In this document: piece after piece, positions 25,900 through 34,311 of the stretch
Numbering within the stretch: position 1 is the stretch's first letter
Layout: every line of letters starts with the position of its first letter
Assembly: GCF_900182595.1 (NCBI RefSeq)
Contig: NZ_FXTN01000004.1
Span: forward strand, 186,001 to 250,000
Length of the DNA: 64,000 bases
DNA from: Pedobacter westerhofensis
GTDB taxonomy: Bacteria; Bacteroidota; Bacteroidia; Sphingobacteriales; Sphingobacteriaceae
Direction: 5' to 3'
Position numbers and translations under genes: made by a program
Notes under the pieces: generated by a model
Told to the model about the DNA's origin: nothing
The model's database searches: none
The model's input: the letters and a program-made list of their open reading frames with translations, nothing else

Positions 25900-27045
25900 A
25901 TGCATCATACAAAACTTCAGGAGCTTCTTCAAAAAAATAAGGAGGGTACAATCAGTGAGGAAGAAATGGCCTTGCTGGAAAACTGGTATGCGGGCTGGCA
26001 TCCCGAAGCCAGGCCTTTGAGTCATGAGGAAATTGAAGCGTCCAAACTTGAAGTATGGCAATCTATACAGCAGGTTAAAAAGCCAGTGATCAGAAGGCAA
26101 CTTTGGCCGCGCCTGACGGCAGCAATATCCTTATTCCTGTTCTTCTCCCTGCTTACATATTATTTCAGCAGGACCAGTATTCCGCAAAAAGCAGATCAGG
26201 CAAAAATAAACGCGCCTGCAAAAATCGATTTCACACCCGGGGGCAATAAAGCCGTGCTCAGCCTTGCCGGTGGCAAACGCATCCTGCTGACAAATGCACG
26301 AAATGGCCAGCTGGCGGTACAGGGGGCGGTTAACATTGTGAAAACAGCAGATGGTGAGGTGGTGTACGACCATCAAAATGGCGCTGGACGTACGCAAGAT
26401 GATATTTATAACACCATGAGCACGCCCAGGGGAGGCCAGTATAATCTTACGCTAGCTGATGGCACAAAGGTATGGCTGAATGCTGCATCATCGATTACCT
26501 ATCCCGTGGCATTTAGCGGTGCAGAAAGGAAAGTCGCTGTAACCGGAGAGGCCTATTTTGAAGTAGCACACGAAAAATCGAAACCATTTATTGTACAAAC
26601 AAACAATCAGGAGATCAGGGTACTGGGCACTCATTTCAATGTCAAAGCGTATGACGATGATGCGGGAATCAGCACAACCCTGCTTGCAGGCAGTGTGCAG
26701 ATCAAAAACCTCAGCTCAGGAAAATCTGAGGTATTAAAACCGGGACAGCAGGCTAAAGTATTTAAGGATCAGCCTCAAATCAGTATCAAGGCTGTCAACG
26801 CCGAGGACTTTATTTCCTGGAAAAACGGCTATTTCATTTTTGATAACCAAAGTATAAAAAGTGTGATGAAGATCATGAGCCGCTGGTATGACGTGGATGT
26901 GGTATACGATAACCTGAACAGGGAAGACAAGTTCGGCGGTACCTTTTCGAGGGCCTCAAACCTGTCGGAGATCCTGCATAACCTGGAGCAGGTCGGCAAA
27001 ATCCATTTTAAAATGGAAGCCAGGAAAGTAATTGTAAGGGATTAA
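25900..27045 (+). CDS. FecR-family anti-sigma factor
   Basis: 381 residues. A cytoplasmic N-terminal domain (about 1-75, with GTISEEEMALLENWYAGW) is followed by one membrane helix (about 78-98). The periplasmic FecR domain spans about 165-270 (STPRGGQYNLTLADGTKVWLNA, then AYFEVAHEKSKPF, then LGTHFNV). A DUF4974 domain (about 310-380, LSEILHNLEQVGKIHF) sits at the C-terminus and is expected to contact the STN domain of the receptor. It holds the upstream ECF sigma factor at the membrane and relays the signal from SusC. It lies 80 bp after the sigma gene and 200 bp before SusC. Confidence 0.95.
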   Translation: MHHTKLQELLQKNKEGTISEEEMALLENWYAGWHPEARPLSHEEIEASKLEVWQSIQQVKKPVIRRQLWPRLTAAISLFLFFSLLTYYFSRTSIPQKADQAKINAPAKIDFTPGGNKAVLSLAGGKRILLTNARNGQLAVQGAVNIVKTADGEVVYDHQNGAGRTQDDIYNTMSTPRGGQYNLTLADGTKVWLNAASSITYPVAFSGAERKVAVTGEAYFEVAHEKSKPFIVQTNNQEIRVLGTHFNVKAYDDDAGISTTLLAGSVQIKNLSSGKSEVLKPGQQAKVFKDQPQISIKAVNAEDFISWKNGYFIFDNQSIKSVMKIMSRWYDVDVVYDNLNREDKFGGTFSRASNLSEILHNLEQVGKIHFKMEARKVIVRD

Positions 27046-27245
27046 TCCTTCAACAACTGAAGCTATCAACCAAATATAAATTAACCTAAAAAGAGGAGGC
27101 ACTATGGGCAGGAATTAGACTTACCCCACAAACTTACCGGTAAAAAACCACAGGCGTTGGAGCGCCCATGGTTCCACAGCGTATGCTGTACGTCAGGTAA
27201 ATAATTAAAGCTAACCAATAGATTTTCATTAAACCTAACAACCAA

Positions 27246-30200
27246 ATGTATAAAAAAATTACTGAATTACTTTTCAGGAGGGACTCCTGTGTATATTCCA
27301 ATTTTTTCCTCAAAATGAAACTAACCTTTTTGTTATTGCTTATTGCCATTTTGCAGCTAGAGGCAAAAACCTATGCCCAAAAAATCACGGTTATCGCTGA
27401 CAAGGCGACTGTAACTGATGTAATTGCACAAATCAGAAAGCAAACAGATTTCGACTTTCTCTACAACAACAGCACACTTAAAGAATCCAGGCCGATTACG
27501 GTGGAGGCCAGGAATATGGATTTGACAAAAGTACTTGAACTTTGCTTTAGCGGGCAGCCTTTTGATTACATCATCAGAAACAAGACGATTCTAATCCTTG
27601 AAAAAGCCGAACGGAAACCACTGAGAGGCCTTCCCAGGGACACCCGCGTCCAAAAGGTCAGCGGATCTGTCAAAGATTCCGCCACAGGCGAGGGTTTAAA
27701 AGGTGTCACCGTTAATGTTGAAGGTACTGGCATCGGCACTTTTACAGATGCACAGGGATCGTTCACGATTAATATACCCGGACCAGCATCTGTACTGGTA
27801 TTTTCATATATCGGATACGAGCCCCAGAAAGTAACAGCGGGCAGCCAGACCAGCATTGAGGTGAAACTGCTGAAGACGGATACGAAGCTGGACGAAGTAG
27901 TGGTGGTAGGTTACGGTACGAGAGCAAAAGGTGCAATCACCGGGGCAATTTCTACGGTTAAGGCCGAAGTCTTTGAGAACAGGCCTGTTACGAATAGTTT
28001 CGACGCCCTGCAGGGAACCATACCGGGCTTAACGATCACCAAAGCGAGCGGACAACCCGGAGGGGGCAACTTCGACCTCAAGGTCCGTGGCAATTCATCC
28101 ATCAATGGTAATTCTCCACTGATACTGATTGACGGCGTTCCCGGCAATATCAACACCATTAATACCAATGATATTGCAGAAGTAACGGTACTGAAAGATG
28201 CAGCGGCGGCCATATATGGAGCGAGAGCAGGGGATGGGGTCATCATCGTGACCACAAAACGCGGCAAAAAAGGCCCGCCGGAAGTTACCTATACCAGCAA
28301 TGTCGGCATCAAAACACCAACCTACCTGAGGAAGATCATGAACACCCTGCAGTATGCGGAATTTGCCGACGAAGGATTAAGGAATGTAGGACTTCCTGGT
28401 TTCGCGCCGGAAGTGTTTGAGAAAATCAGGGCGAATGCTGCGCCCGACCTGGGCCAGGGATGGAACTATGGTGTCACCAATTACCCTGGATTTTATGGTT
28501 ATACCGACTGGAATAAGGCAATCTACAAAAGCTCCTCGCAGCAGATCCATAATGTTGCTATTTCCGGTGGTACTGAGACCAACAATTACCTGGTATCAGT
28601 AGGGTACAAGAGGGATAATGGCATTTTAAAATTTGGCGAGAACAAGTCTGATGGATATAACCTGCGCCTCAACTATGATTTTCGACTGAGCAGTAAGCTC
28701 GCGATTGAAACGCGCACAAACTTTGATAACACGGCCACAGTGACGCCTACATTGCTGGGCAGTGCCTTAACAAATGTAACCAGGCAATTTCCATATCAGC
28801 CAGTATATAATCCTCTGGGACAATTTTATGGCTATCAGGGATATGAAAATCCTGCACAGTACTTAGAGGAGGGAGGCTCAAGAAACAGTAATTTCTCCCG
28901 TTTCGGTACCAATTTCAAGGTCGACTATACGGTTATTCCCGGACTTAAACTGACAGGGCAGGCTGCTGTTAGAATAGACTATAATAATGATAAAGAAATT
29001 CATCCTACCTTAACCCGGTATAACTATGCCGGCGGCGTACAGGACATCAGAAATACGCCTAACTCAGCTATATACGATAACGGCAAAACGCTCAACAAGC
29101 TTTACCAGATTTATCTGGACTACAATAAACAGTTTGGAGCAAAACACCATATCAACTTCACAGGAGGCGCTTCACTGGAACAAACCAATTACGAATTCCA
29201 AAGCACAACAGGGTATAATTTCCCGAATAATGAATTGTTTACCCTGAACCTGGCCGACCGCACCAAGGTAGAATACGCAGATTTTACAGGCAATTTGAAT
29301 GATCAGGCACTGGGATCATACTTTGGACGCTTCAGTTATTCCTTTCAGAACAAGCTGATCGTAGACCTTACCGCACGTGCAGACGGCAGCTCCAAGTTCG
29401 CACCTGAAAAACGCTGGAGCGCAGTATTTCCATCGGCGGCGCTGGCCTACAATTTATCCGAAGAAAGTTTCATCAAATCAATGAAGATCTTTGACCTGGT
29501 TAAGCTCAGGGTATCTTATGGCAGAATGGGTAACCAGGAAATAGGTGCACTGGGCCTCTATGACTATATTCCCCTGATCAATCAGGTAAAGGACGGCAAT
29601 GGAAATATTGTCGTTTACCCAATTGGTTCTCCAAATGCCGGGCTTACCGGTGTAAATGCCAATCCTGCCTCCGCAGACCGCACCTGGGAAACGATCATCA
29701 ACAAAAATATTGGTATAGACCTCGCCATACTGCGGTCAAGGCTCAGTTTTTCATTCGATTACTACAATAAGATCAATAACGACATGCTGGTCAACGTGGC
29801 CGTTCCCGCAACTTTCGGTGCAACCCCACCATCCACCAACCAGGGCAAGCTGGTTACAAAAGGCTTTGAAACTTCCATGATCTGGAAAGACCAGATCAAT
29901 AATTTCAGGTACAGCGTTTCCCTGCAGGTAAGCGACAGCAGAAATAAACTGGTGGAGTTGAAGAACACGGACAACTATCAGGAGGGTTTAAATCAATACC
30001 GCCAGGGGTATGCGATCTACTCTTATTTTGGATATGTATATGATGGTATCATCAAAACCCAGGACCAGCTCAATGCCTATAAACAGTTACAGGGTGTTCC
30101 TGCGCGAATTTCAATCGGGGATGTCATGTATAAGGATGTTGATGGGGATGGTAAGTTAACTGCCTTTGGAGATAAATCCAAAGGGCTTGCCGGGGATATG

Positions 30201-30722
30201 GTTTACCTGGGCAACGTTAATCCGCGCTACACCTTTTCGTCAAATATTACCATGGGCTATAAGCAATTTGACCTGCAGGTTTTCTTGCAGGGGGTAGGCA
30301 AAAGGGACGTGATCTATGAAGGAAACATCAGGACACCAAATACTTTCTACTGGCCCTCGCTGGCTTATTTTTCCGGCAAGACATACAGCCCGGACCGCCC
30401 GGATGCTGAGTTCCCGCGGTACCTCCCGGGGAATTTAGGGTATGATGATGTTTCCAGTTATGATTACCGTTCTTCTACCAAAACCATTCAAAGCGTAGCT
30501 TATTTAAGATTCAAGGTCATCACCCTCGGATACAATTTACCCGATGCAGTCGCCAGGGCGATCAGGATGAAATCTGCCCGCATCTATTTGAGCGGACAGG
30601 ACCTGTTTACCATATCCAAAGGAACACTGGGCGGAAACTTTGATCCCGAAGACGGTTACCGCAACGAAGGGACCTATCCTTTCAACAAAGTTTATTCGAT
30701 GGGCCTCAGTGTTAAATTTTAA
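27246..30722 (+). CDS. SusC/RagA TonB-linked outer-membrane protein with STN domain
   Basis: 1158 residues. The start at ATG 27246 gives a long n-region ending in the hydrophobic core around residues 24-40 (LTFLLLLIAILQLEAKTYAQ). ATG 27315 would give a shorter signal peptide. After cleavage come an STN domain (about 46-115) that signals to FecR, a carboxypeptidase-regulatory-like beta domain (VSGSVKDSATGEGLKGVTV), the TonB plug (DEVVVVGYGTRAKGAITG) and a long beta-barrel ending in ...YSMGLSVKF with the terminal Phe. It imports oligosaccharides together with SusD using TonB energy. The STN domain means it doubles as the signal receptor for the sigma/anti-sigma pair upstream. The adjoining GH92 suggests a mannan-derived substrate. 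Confidence 0.96.
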   Translation: MYKKITELLFRRDSCVYSNFFLKMKLTFLLLLIAILQLEAKTYAQKITVIADKATVTDVIAQIRKQTDFDFLYNNSTLKESRPITVEARNMDLTKVLELCFSGQPFDYIIRNKTILILEKAERKPLRGLPRDTRVQKVSGSVKDSATGEGLKGVTVNVEGTGIGTFTDAQGSFTINIPGPASVLVFSYIGYEPQKVTAGSQTSIEVKLLKTDTKLDEVVVVGYGTRAKGAITGAISTVKAEVFENRPVTNSFDALQGTIPGLTITKASGQPGGGNFDLKVRGNSSINGNSPLILIDGVPGNINTINTNDIAEVTVLKDAAAAIYGARAGDGVIIVTTKRGKKGPPEVTYTSNVGIKTPTYLRKIMNTLQYAEFADEGLRNVGLPGFAPEVFEKIRANAAPDLGQGWNYGVTNYPGFYGYTDWNKAIYKSSSQQIHNVAISGGTETNNYLVSVGYKRDNGILKFGENKSDGYNLRLNYDFRLSSKLAIETRTNFDNTATVTPTLLGSALTNVTRQFPYQPVYNPLGQFYGYQGYENPAQYLEEGGSRNSNFSRFGTNFKVDYTVIPGLKLTGQAAVRIDYNNDKEIHPTLTRYNYAGGVQDIRNTPNSAIYDNGKTLNKLYQIYLDYNKQFGAKHHINFTGGASLEQTNYEFQSTTGYNFPNNELFTLNLADRTKVEYADFTGNLNDQALGSYFGRFSYSFQNKLIVDLTARADGSSKFAPEKRWSAVFPSAALAYNLSEESFIKSMKIFDLVKLRVSYGRMGNQEIGALGLYDYIPLINQVKDGNGNIVVYPIGSPNAGLTGVNANPASADRTWETIINKNIGIDLAILRSRLSFSFDYYNKINNDMLVNVAVPATFGATPPSTNQGKLVTKGFETSMIWKDQINNFRYSVSLQVSDSRNKLVELKNTDNYQEGLNQYRQGYAIYSYFGYVYDGIIKTQDQLNAYKQLQGVPARISIGDVMYKDVDGDGKLTAFGDKSKGLAGDMVYLGNVNPRYTFSSNITMGYKQFDLQVFLQGVGKRDVIYEGNIRTPNTFYWPSLAYFSGKTYSPDRPDAEFPRYLPGNLGYDDVSSYDYRSSTKTIQSVAYLRFKVITLGYNLPDAVARAIRMKSARIYLSGQDLFTISKGTLGGNFDPEDGYRNEGTYPFNKVYSMGLSVKF

Positions 30723-30733
30723 TGACCTTAATC

Positions 30734-32434
30734 ATGAAAAGAAAATATTCACACAGAAATATATTAAAACCAGCCGCCCTTGCCCTGATATGCCTGTCGG
30801 CGATGGTTTGGACAGGATGTAAAAAGGACCTGAACCTGGTATCAAAGGACACCATCACAGACGCAACATTCTGGAAAACCGGTGCAGATTTTAAACTTGC
30901 CGCCAATAATCTGTACAGCGGACTGGACCGGTTTGGCGAAGAGGATACAGAATCCGACATTGCATTCAATACCCCGGACCCTGTGAGCAATGGCAACCTG
31001 CAGCCTTCTGAGACTTCGTCTACCTGGACATCCAGTTATAGCAATATCCGGTCGGCCAATAATATTTTAGAAAAAGGTGCCGGAATGACTGATGCTGATA
31101 TTAAAAAGTATGTGGCGGAAGCAAAATTCTTCAGGGCCTGGTATTACTGGAAATTATTGCGCATCTACGGCGGGGTGCCGCTGATTACCAGGGTGCTCAG
31201 CAGTGATGATCCGGACCTGTTTGCAGCAAGGTCGACCCGCACCCAAACGGCTGATCTGATATTGAAAGATCTTGATGAAGCCAAGAATGACCTGCCTGTG
31301 CAAGCCGACCTGTCATCGCCTGATATAGGCAGGATCACCCGGGGCGCCGCGCTTGCGCTGGCAGCACGGGTGGCACTGTTTGAAGGTACCTGGCAAAAAT
31401 CAAGAAGCGGGGCTGATGCCGCGAAATATCTTGATGCTGCTGTTACTGCATCACTGGCGATAATCAACAGCGGCACTTACAGTCTGTATACGGGCAGCGG
31501 AGCGCAAAGCTATCGCTACTTATTCCTTGAGGCAGGGGATGATTCCAAAGAATCAATACTCGACAGAAGATACGCCAGGAATATCTTAGGGCATGATGCT
31601 CCGTATATGTATGATCAGGATGGCTATAACCCCACCCGTAAAATGGTAGATATGTATCTCGATAAAAACGGCTTGCCGATCAGCTCCCCGGGCAGCGTTT
31701 TTCAGGGTTATGCAACCTTTACCTCCGAATTCCAGGACCGCGATCCGCGAATGACGCAGACCATGATCATCCCCGGAACATTAACGAACAGGGTCTTTTT
31801 CCCGGTCAGCAAAGTGGCTAACTGGCCTGATGCACCTCAGCGTAACTTTAATACAGGCTATATCCTGTACAAATATATGTCGGAAGACCCGGTGGCCAAC
31901 AATTCGGGACGCGAAGGCGATAACAGCCTCTTTGATTATGACAGGCACCTGATTCGCTATGCAGAAGTGCTGCTGATCTACGCTGAGGCTATATTTGAAA
32001 AGAACGGGTCAATCTCCGATAACGACCTGAATATATCGGTCAACAAACTGCGTGACAGGGTGGCCATGCCTCATATTACCAATGGTTTCGTGGGCGCAAA
32101 TAATCTGGACATGCGCACTGAGATCAGGCGCGAACGTACAGTGGAACTTACCCTGGAAGGTTTCCGTTATGATGATATCCGGAGATGGAAAACCGCCGAA
32201 ACGGAATTACCGCAGGATGTAAAAGGTATTAAGATCAGCGGAACGAGCTGGGCTACAAGGGCGCCTTACAATGATCCGAGCTATGCCGGAAAGGTGGATG
32301 CAAACGGTTTCCTGATTGCAGAGAGAAGCAGAAAGTTTGATCCGGCGAAAGATTACCTTCAACCTTTACCAACTAAAGAAGTTGCTTTCTACCAGGCTAG
32401 TGGGCATACGCTTGAACAAAACCCGGGCTGGTAA
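30734..32434 (+). CDS. SusD/RagB surface glycan-binding lipoprotein
   Basis: 566 residues from ATG 30734. An earlier ATG at 30722 overlaps the SusC stop as TAATG and would add four residues. The signal peptide ends in the lipobox MVWTGC (Cys29 from this start), so it is lipid-anchored at the surface. SusD-family features include the N-terminal TPR-like helices with AEAKFFRAWYYWKLLRIYGGVPL, and near the C-terminus RRERTVELTLEGFRYDDIRRW followed by a PLPTKEV-type ending. It forms the lid of the SusC transporter and selects the glycan. Overlap or near-overlap with SusC indicates tight co-expression. Confidence 0.95.
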   Translation: MKRKYSHRNILKPAALALICLSAMVWTGCKKDLNLVSKDTITDATFWKTGADFKLAANNLYSGLDRFGEEDTESDIAFNTPDPVSNGNLQPSETSSTWTSSYSNIRSANNILEKGAGMTDADIKKYVAEAKFFRAWYYWKLLRIYGGVPLITRVLSSDDPDLFAARSTRTQTADLILKDLDEAKNDLPVQADLSSPDIGRITRGAALALAARVALFEGTWQKSRSGADAAKYLDAAVTASLAIINSGTYSLYTGSGAQSYRYLFLEAGDDSKESILDRRYARNILGHDAPYMYDQDGYNPTRKMVDMYLDKNGLPISSPGSVFQGYATFTSEFQDRDPRMTQTMIIPGTLTNRVFFPVSKVANWPDAPQRNFNTGYILYKYMSEDPVANNSGREGDNSLFDYDRHLIRYAEVLLIYAEAIFEKNGSISDNDLNISVNKLRDRVAMPHITNGFVGANNLDMRTEIRRERTVELTLEGFRYDDIRRWKTAETELPQDVKGIKISGTSWATRAPYNDPSYAGKVDANGFLIAERSRKFDPAKDYLQPLPTKEVAFYQASGHTLEQNPGW

Positions 32435-32443
32435 GGCTATCTG

Positions 32444-32467
32444 CCGGGTCGGCCCTGGCCGGCCCGG
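32444..32467 (+). terminator. GC-rich intercistronic hairpin after susD
   Basis: An 11-bp stem with one wobble (32444-32454 with 32457-32467) begins 10 bp past the SusD stop, followed by an A-rich sequence and not a T run. It may stabilise the upstream susCD message or attenuate expression of the downstream genes. Confidence 0.55.
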
Positions 32468-32508
32468 TATTAAAAAACATATATTAAGATACTTATCCTA
32501 TTGATGCG

Positions 32509-33879
32509 ATGAAATTAAGACTTTTATTCCCTTGCCTGTCACTTATTACCAGCATGTCTCTGTTCACACTGAGCCTGCAGGCACAGCCTAACACAACCAG
32601 TAAAGCGCTCACTTTAATGGGCAACCGTTTCCTTACCTTCAATACCGTCATCCGCGTTAACCAGATCGAAGTCTCCAGAGCGCGTAATGTTGGTGAAGAC
32701 GAGCGCGCACTGCATACGCCCGCAAGGGTTATTGCCTTCAGAAATGCTGTAGCGGAAGGTTTTCCCGGCGGTAAAATGACCTGGTCGTTTAGCTGGCTGG
32801 CATTGAACGATACAAGCGCAGCATACAGAGAGATCAGGAAACTTATTGTTGGCTACCATTATCAGTATGGCGATGAGATTACTTTTATTCCGGGCGCCTA
32901 CTTCGCCAATGCCTACAATACCACGGAACAGGTCAATAAAGATCTCCATGATGCATTGCAGCTGATCACCAAAATTGTAGGCAAAGGGTACCGGCCGCAG
33001 AGCATTGTTGCGGGATTTATGTCGGCCAAAAACCAGCAATACCTCGCCGAAAAAGAGGATATACATGTTTGCCAGGGCAATATCTGGAGCCAGTTCAGTA
33101 TCGATAATCAGGACGGCGACGGGGCGGTGGTATATCCCTTTTATCCCTCAAAAGAACATTTCTGTAAACCTGCGCAAAACAAAAGTGACTTTATCGACTG
33201 TGTAAACCTGGATGGCTGGACAGTAGATTTCCTTGCTGCCAGGAGACAGGGCTTTGCCGGCGGATTTAACAGCCGTATGGGTGTTGGGCCAATAGAGACC
33301 TTAGGCAGGTATGGCAATGAAAAAGGCCTCCGGGAAATGATGCATAGCACAGCTATTCATTATGATAAAGGTTTTGAACTCAACGGATTTGGCTGGGTCA
33401 CCAACTGCTGGGAACTTTCACTGCCTTATGATCCCTCTTTATTAAAAAACTGGCTCCTTGCCATCAGGGAGCGCTGGCCGGAGGTGAAGATGATCAACCA
33501 GGGCGAGTTTGGACTCATCTGGCGCGCACAATACAAAAGCAACAGCTTCAATTATCGCTTTGTAGAACGTGGTTCGGGCATAGGAGGCTCGGATGCGAAC
33601 AATGAGATCAGCTGGTACATGAACAAAGATTTCAGGCTGGCTCTGCTCAGAGACTGGCAGAAAAATACGCCTGCAAAAGTAATTGATTTTACCCGGTATG
33701 ATGTAAAGGCTTCAGAGCCTACACAAATGACCCGCAAATGGAGCCTCCTGGGGGAAATCAATCAAAAACAATCCCGCCCGCAGGACAAACCTGTTTCCAT
33801 CGATTCACTTTCTGGTAAATCCCGGGCTGTAATCGCCAAACGCTGCAGCAATTTGATTACGAATGTTCCTGGTTACTGA
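32509..33879 (+). CDS. Exported DUF3863/DUF3864-like protein in the SusCD locus
   Basis: 456 residues with a signal peptide (about 1-25, ending LQAQ). The mature protein reads like a glycoside-hydrolase-type (beta/alpha) barrel: strands such as MTWSFSWLALND and YQYGDEITFIPGAYF are followed by GYRPQSIVAGFMSAKNQQYLAE and FGWVTNCWELSLPYDPSLL. It matches my memory of the DUF3863/DUF3864 proteins found in Bacteroidota polysaccharide loci, which resemble polysaccharide deacetylase or GH-like barrels; this needs a profile search. Acidic residues in YGDEIT, NQGEFG and CWELS are candidate catalytic positions. It is third in the SusCD operon and probably cleaves the imported glycan in the periplasm. 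Confidence 0.85.
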   Translation: MKLRLLFPCLSLITSMSLFTLSLQAQPNTTSKALTLMGNRFLTFNTVIRVNQIEVSRARNVGEDERALHTPARVIAFRNAVAEGFPGGKMTWSFSWLALNDTSAAYREIRKLIVGYHYQYGDEITFIPGAYFANAYNTTEQVNKDLHDALQLITKIVGKGYRPQSIVAGFMSAKNQQYLAEKEDIHVCQGNIWSQFSIDNQDGDGAVVYPFYPSKEHFCKPAQNKSDFIDCVNLDGWTVDFLAARRQGFAGGFNSRMGVGPIETLGRYGNEKGLREMMHSTAIHYDKGFELNGFGWVTNCWELSLPYDPSLLKNWLLAIRERWPEVKMINQGEFGLIWRAQYKSNSFNYRFVERGSGIGGSDANNEISWYMNKDFRLALLRDWQKNTPAKVIDFTRYDVKASEPTQMTRKWSLLGEINQKQSRPQDKPVSIDSLSGKSRAVIAKRCSNLITNVPGY

Positions 33880-33890
33880 CCAGGAACATT
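33862..33890 (+). terminator. Terminator hairpin that overlaps the stop codon
   Basis: A perfect 12-bp inverted repeat (33862-33873 with 33879-33890) with a 5-nt loop. The TGA stop (33877-33879) lies in the loop and stem edge. A short T/C stretch follows. It should end or reduce transcription before the small 95-residue gene. Confidence 0.65.
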
Positions 33891-33926
33891 TCCTTAAAAC
33901 ACTTTTATAGCTTATCTTAGAGTGAC

Positions 33927-34214
33927 ATGAAAAGTTTAGAGGAGTTTACAGCATCTTTGAGAAATGACAGGCCAGATGATGATCTGTCTGTGCATTTAAA
34001 AGCATTATGGTATGACAAAAAAGGGGACTGGCAGCAGGCACATCATCAGGTTGATCATTTGAATGACCTCGCATCTGCACATATCCATGCCTACCTGCAC
34101 CGCAAGGAAGGCGATATCTGGAATGCAGACTATTGGTACAAGAGGGCACAGCAAAAAAGGCCGGAAATTTCCCCGGACGAAGAGTGGGCACAATTGCTGC
34201 GTTTGTTCCTTTAA
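33927..34214 (+). CDS. Small conserved hypothetical protein (TPR-like helical)
   Basis: 95 residues, no signal peptide or membrane segment. It is helical and rich in Trp, His and Asp: GDWQQAHHQVDHLNDLASAHIHAYL is split by a GD turn from EGDIWNADYWYKRAQQKRP, like two antiparallel helical repeats of TPR type. I recall proteins of this pattern as widespread hypotheticals in Bacteroidota and Proteobacteria, with no established function. It lies between a terminator-like hairpin upstream and the promoter of the GH92 gene downstream, so it may be transcribed separately. Confidence 0.8.
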   Translation: MKSLEEFTASLRNDRPDDDLSVHLKALWYDKKGDWQQAHHQVDHLNDLASAHIHAYLHRKEGDIWNADYWYKRAQQKRPEISPDEEWAQLLRLFL

Positions 34215-34254
34215 ATTTCGCCCGGATCGCTGCAATTTATACCAGTGGTAAAAA

Positions 34255-34286
34255 TTTGTAGTCAATGGTTATATGTGCTATATTTA
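34255..34286 (+). promoter_or_regulatory. Candidate promoter of the second GH92 gene
   Basis: A TTTG -33 element (34255-34258), a 20-bp spacer and TATATTTA (34279-34286, one mismatch from TAnnTTTG), ending 25 bp ahead of ATG 34312. Confidence 0.55.
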
Positions 34287-34311
34287 CCAGACCACATATA
34301 AGCACTGATTC

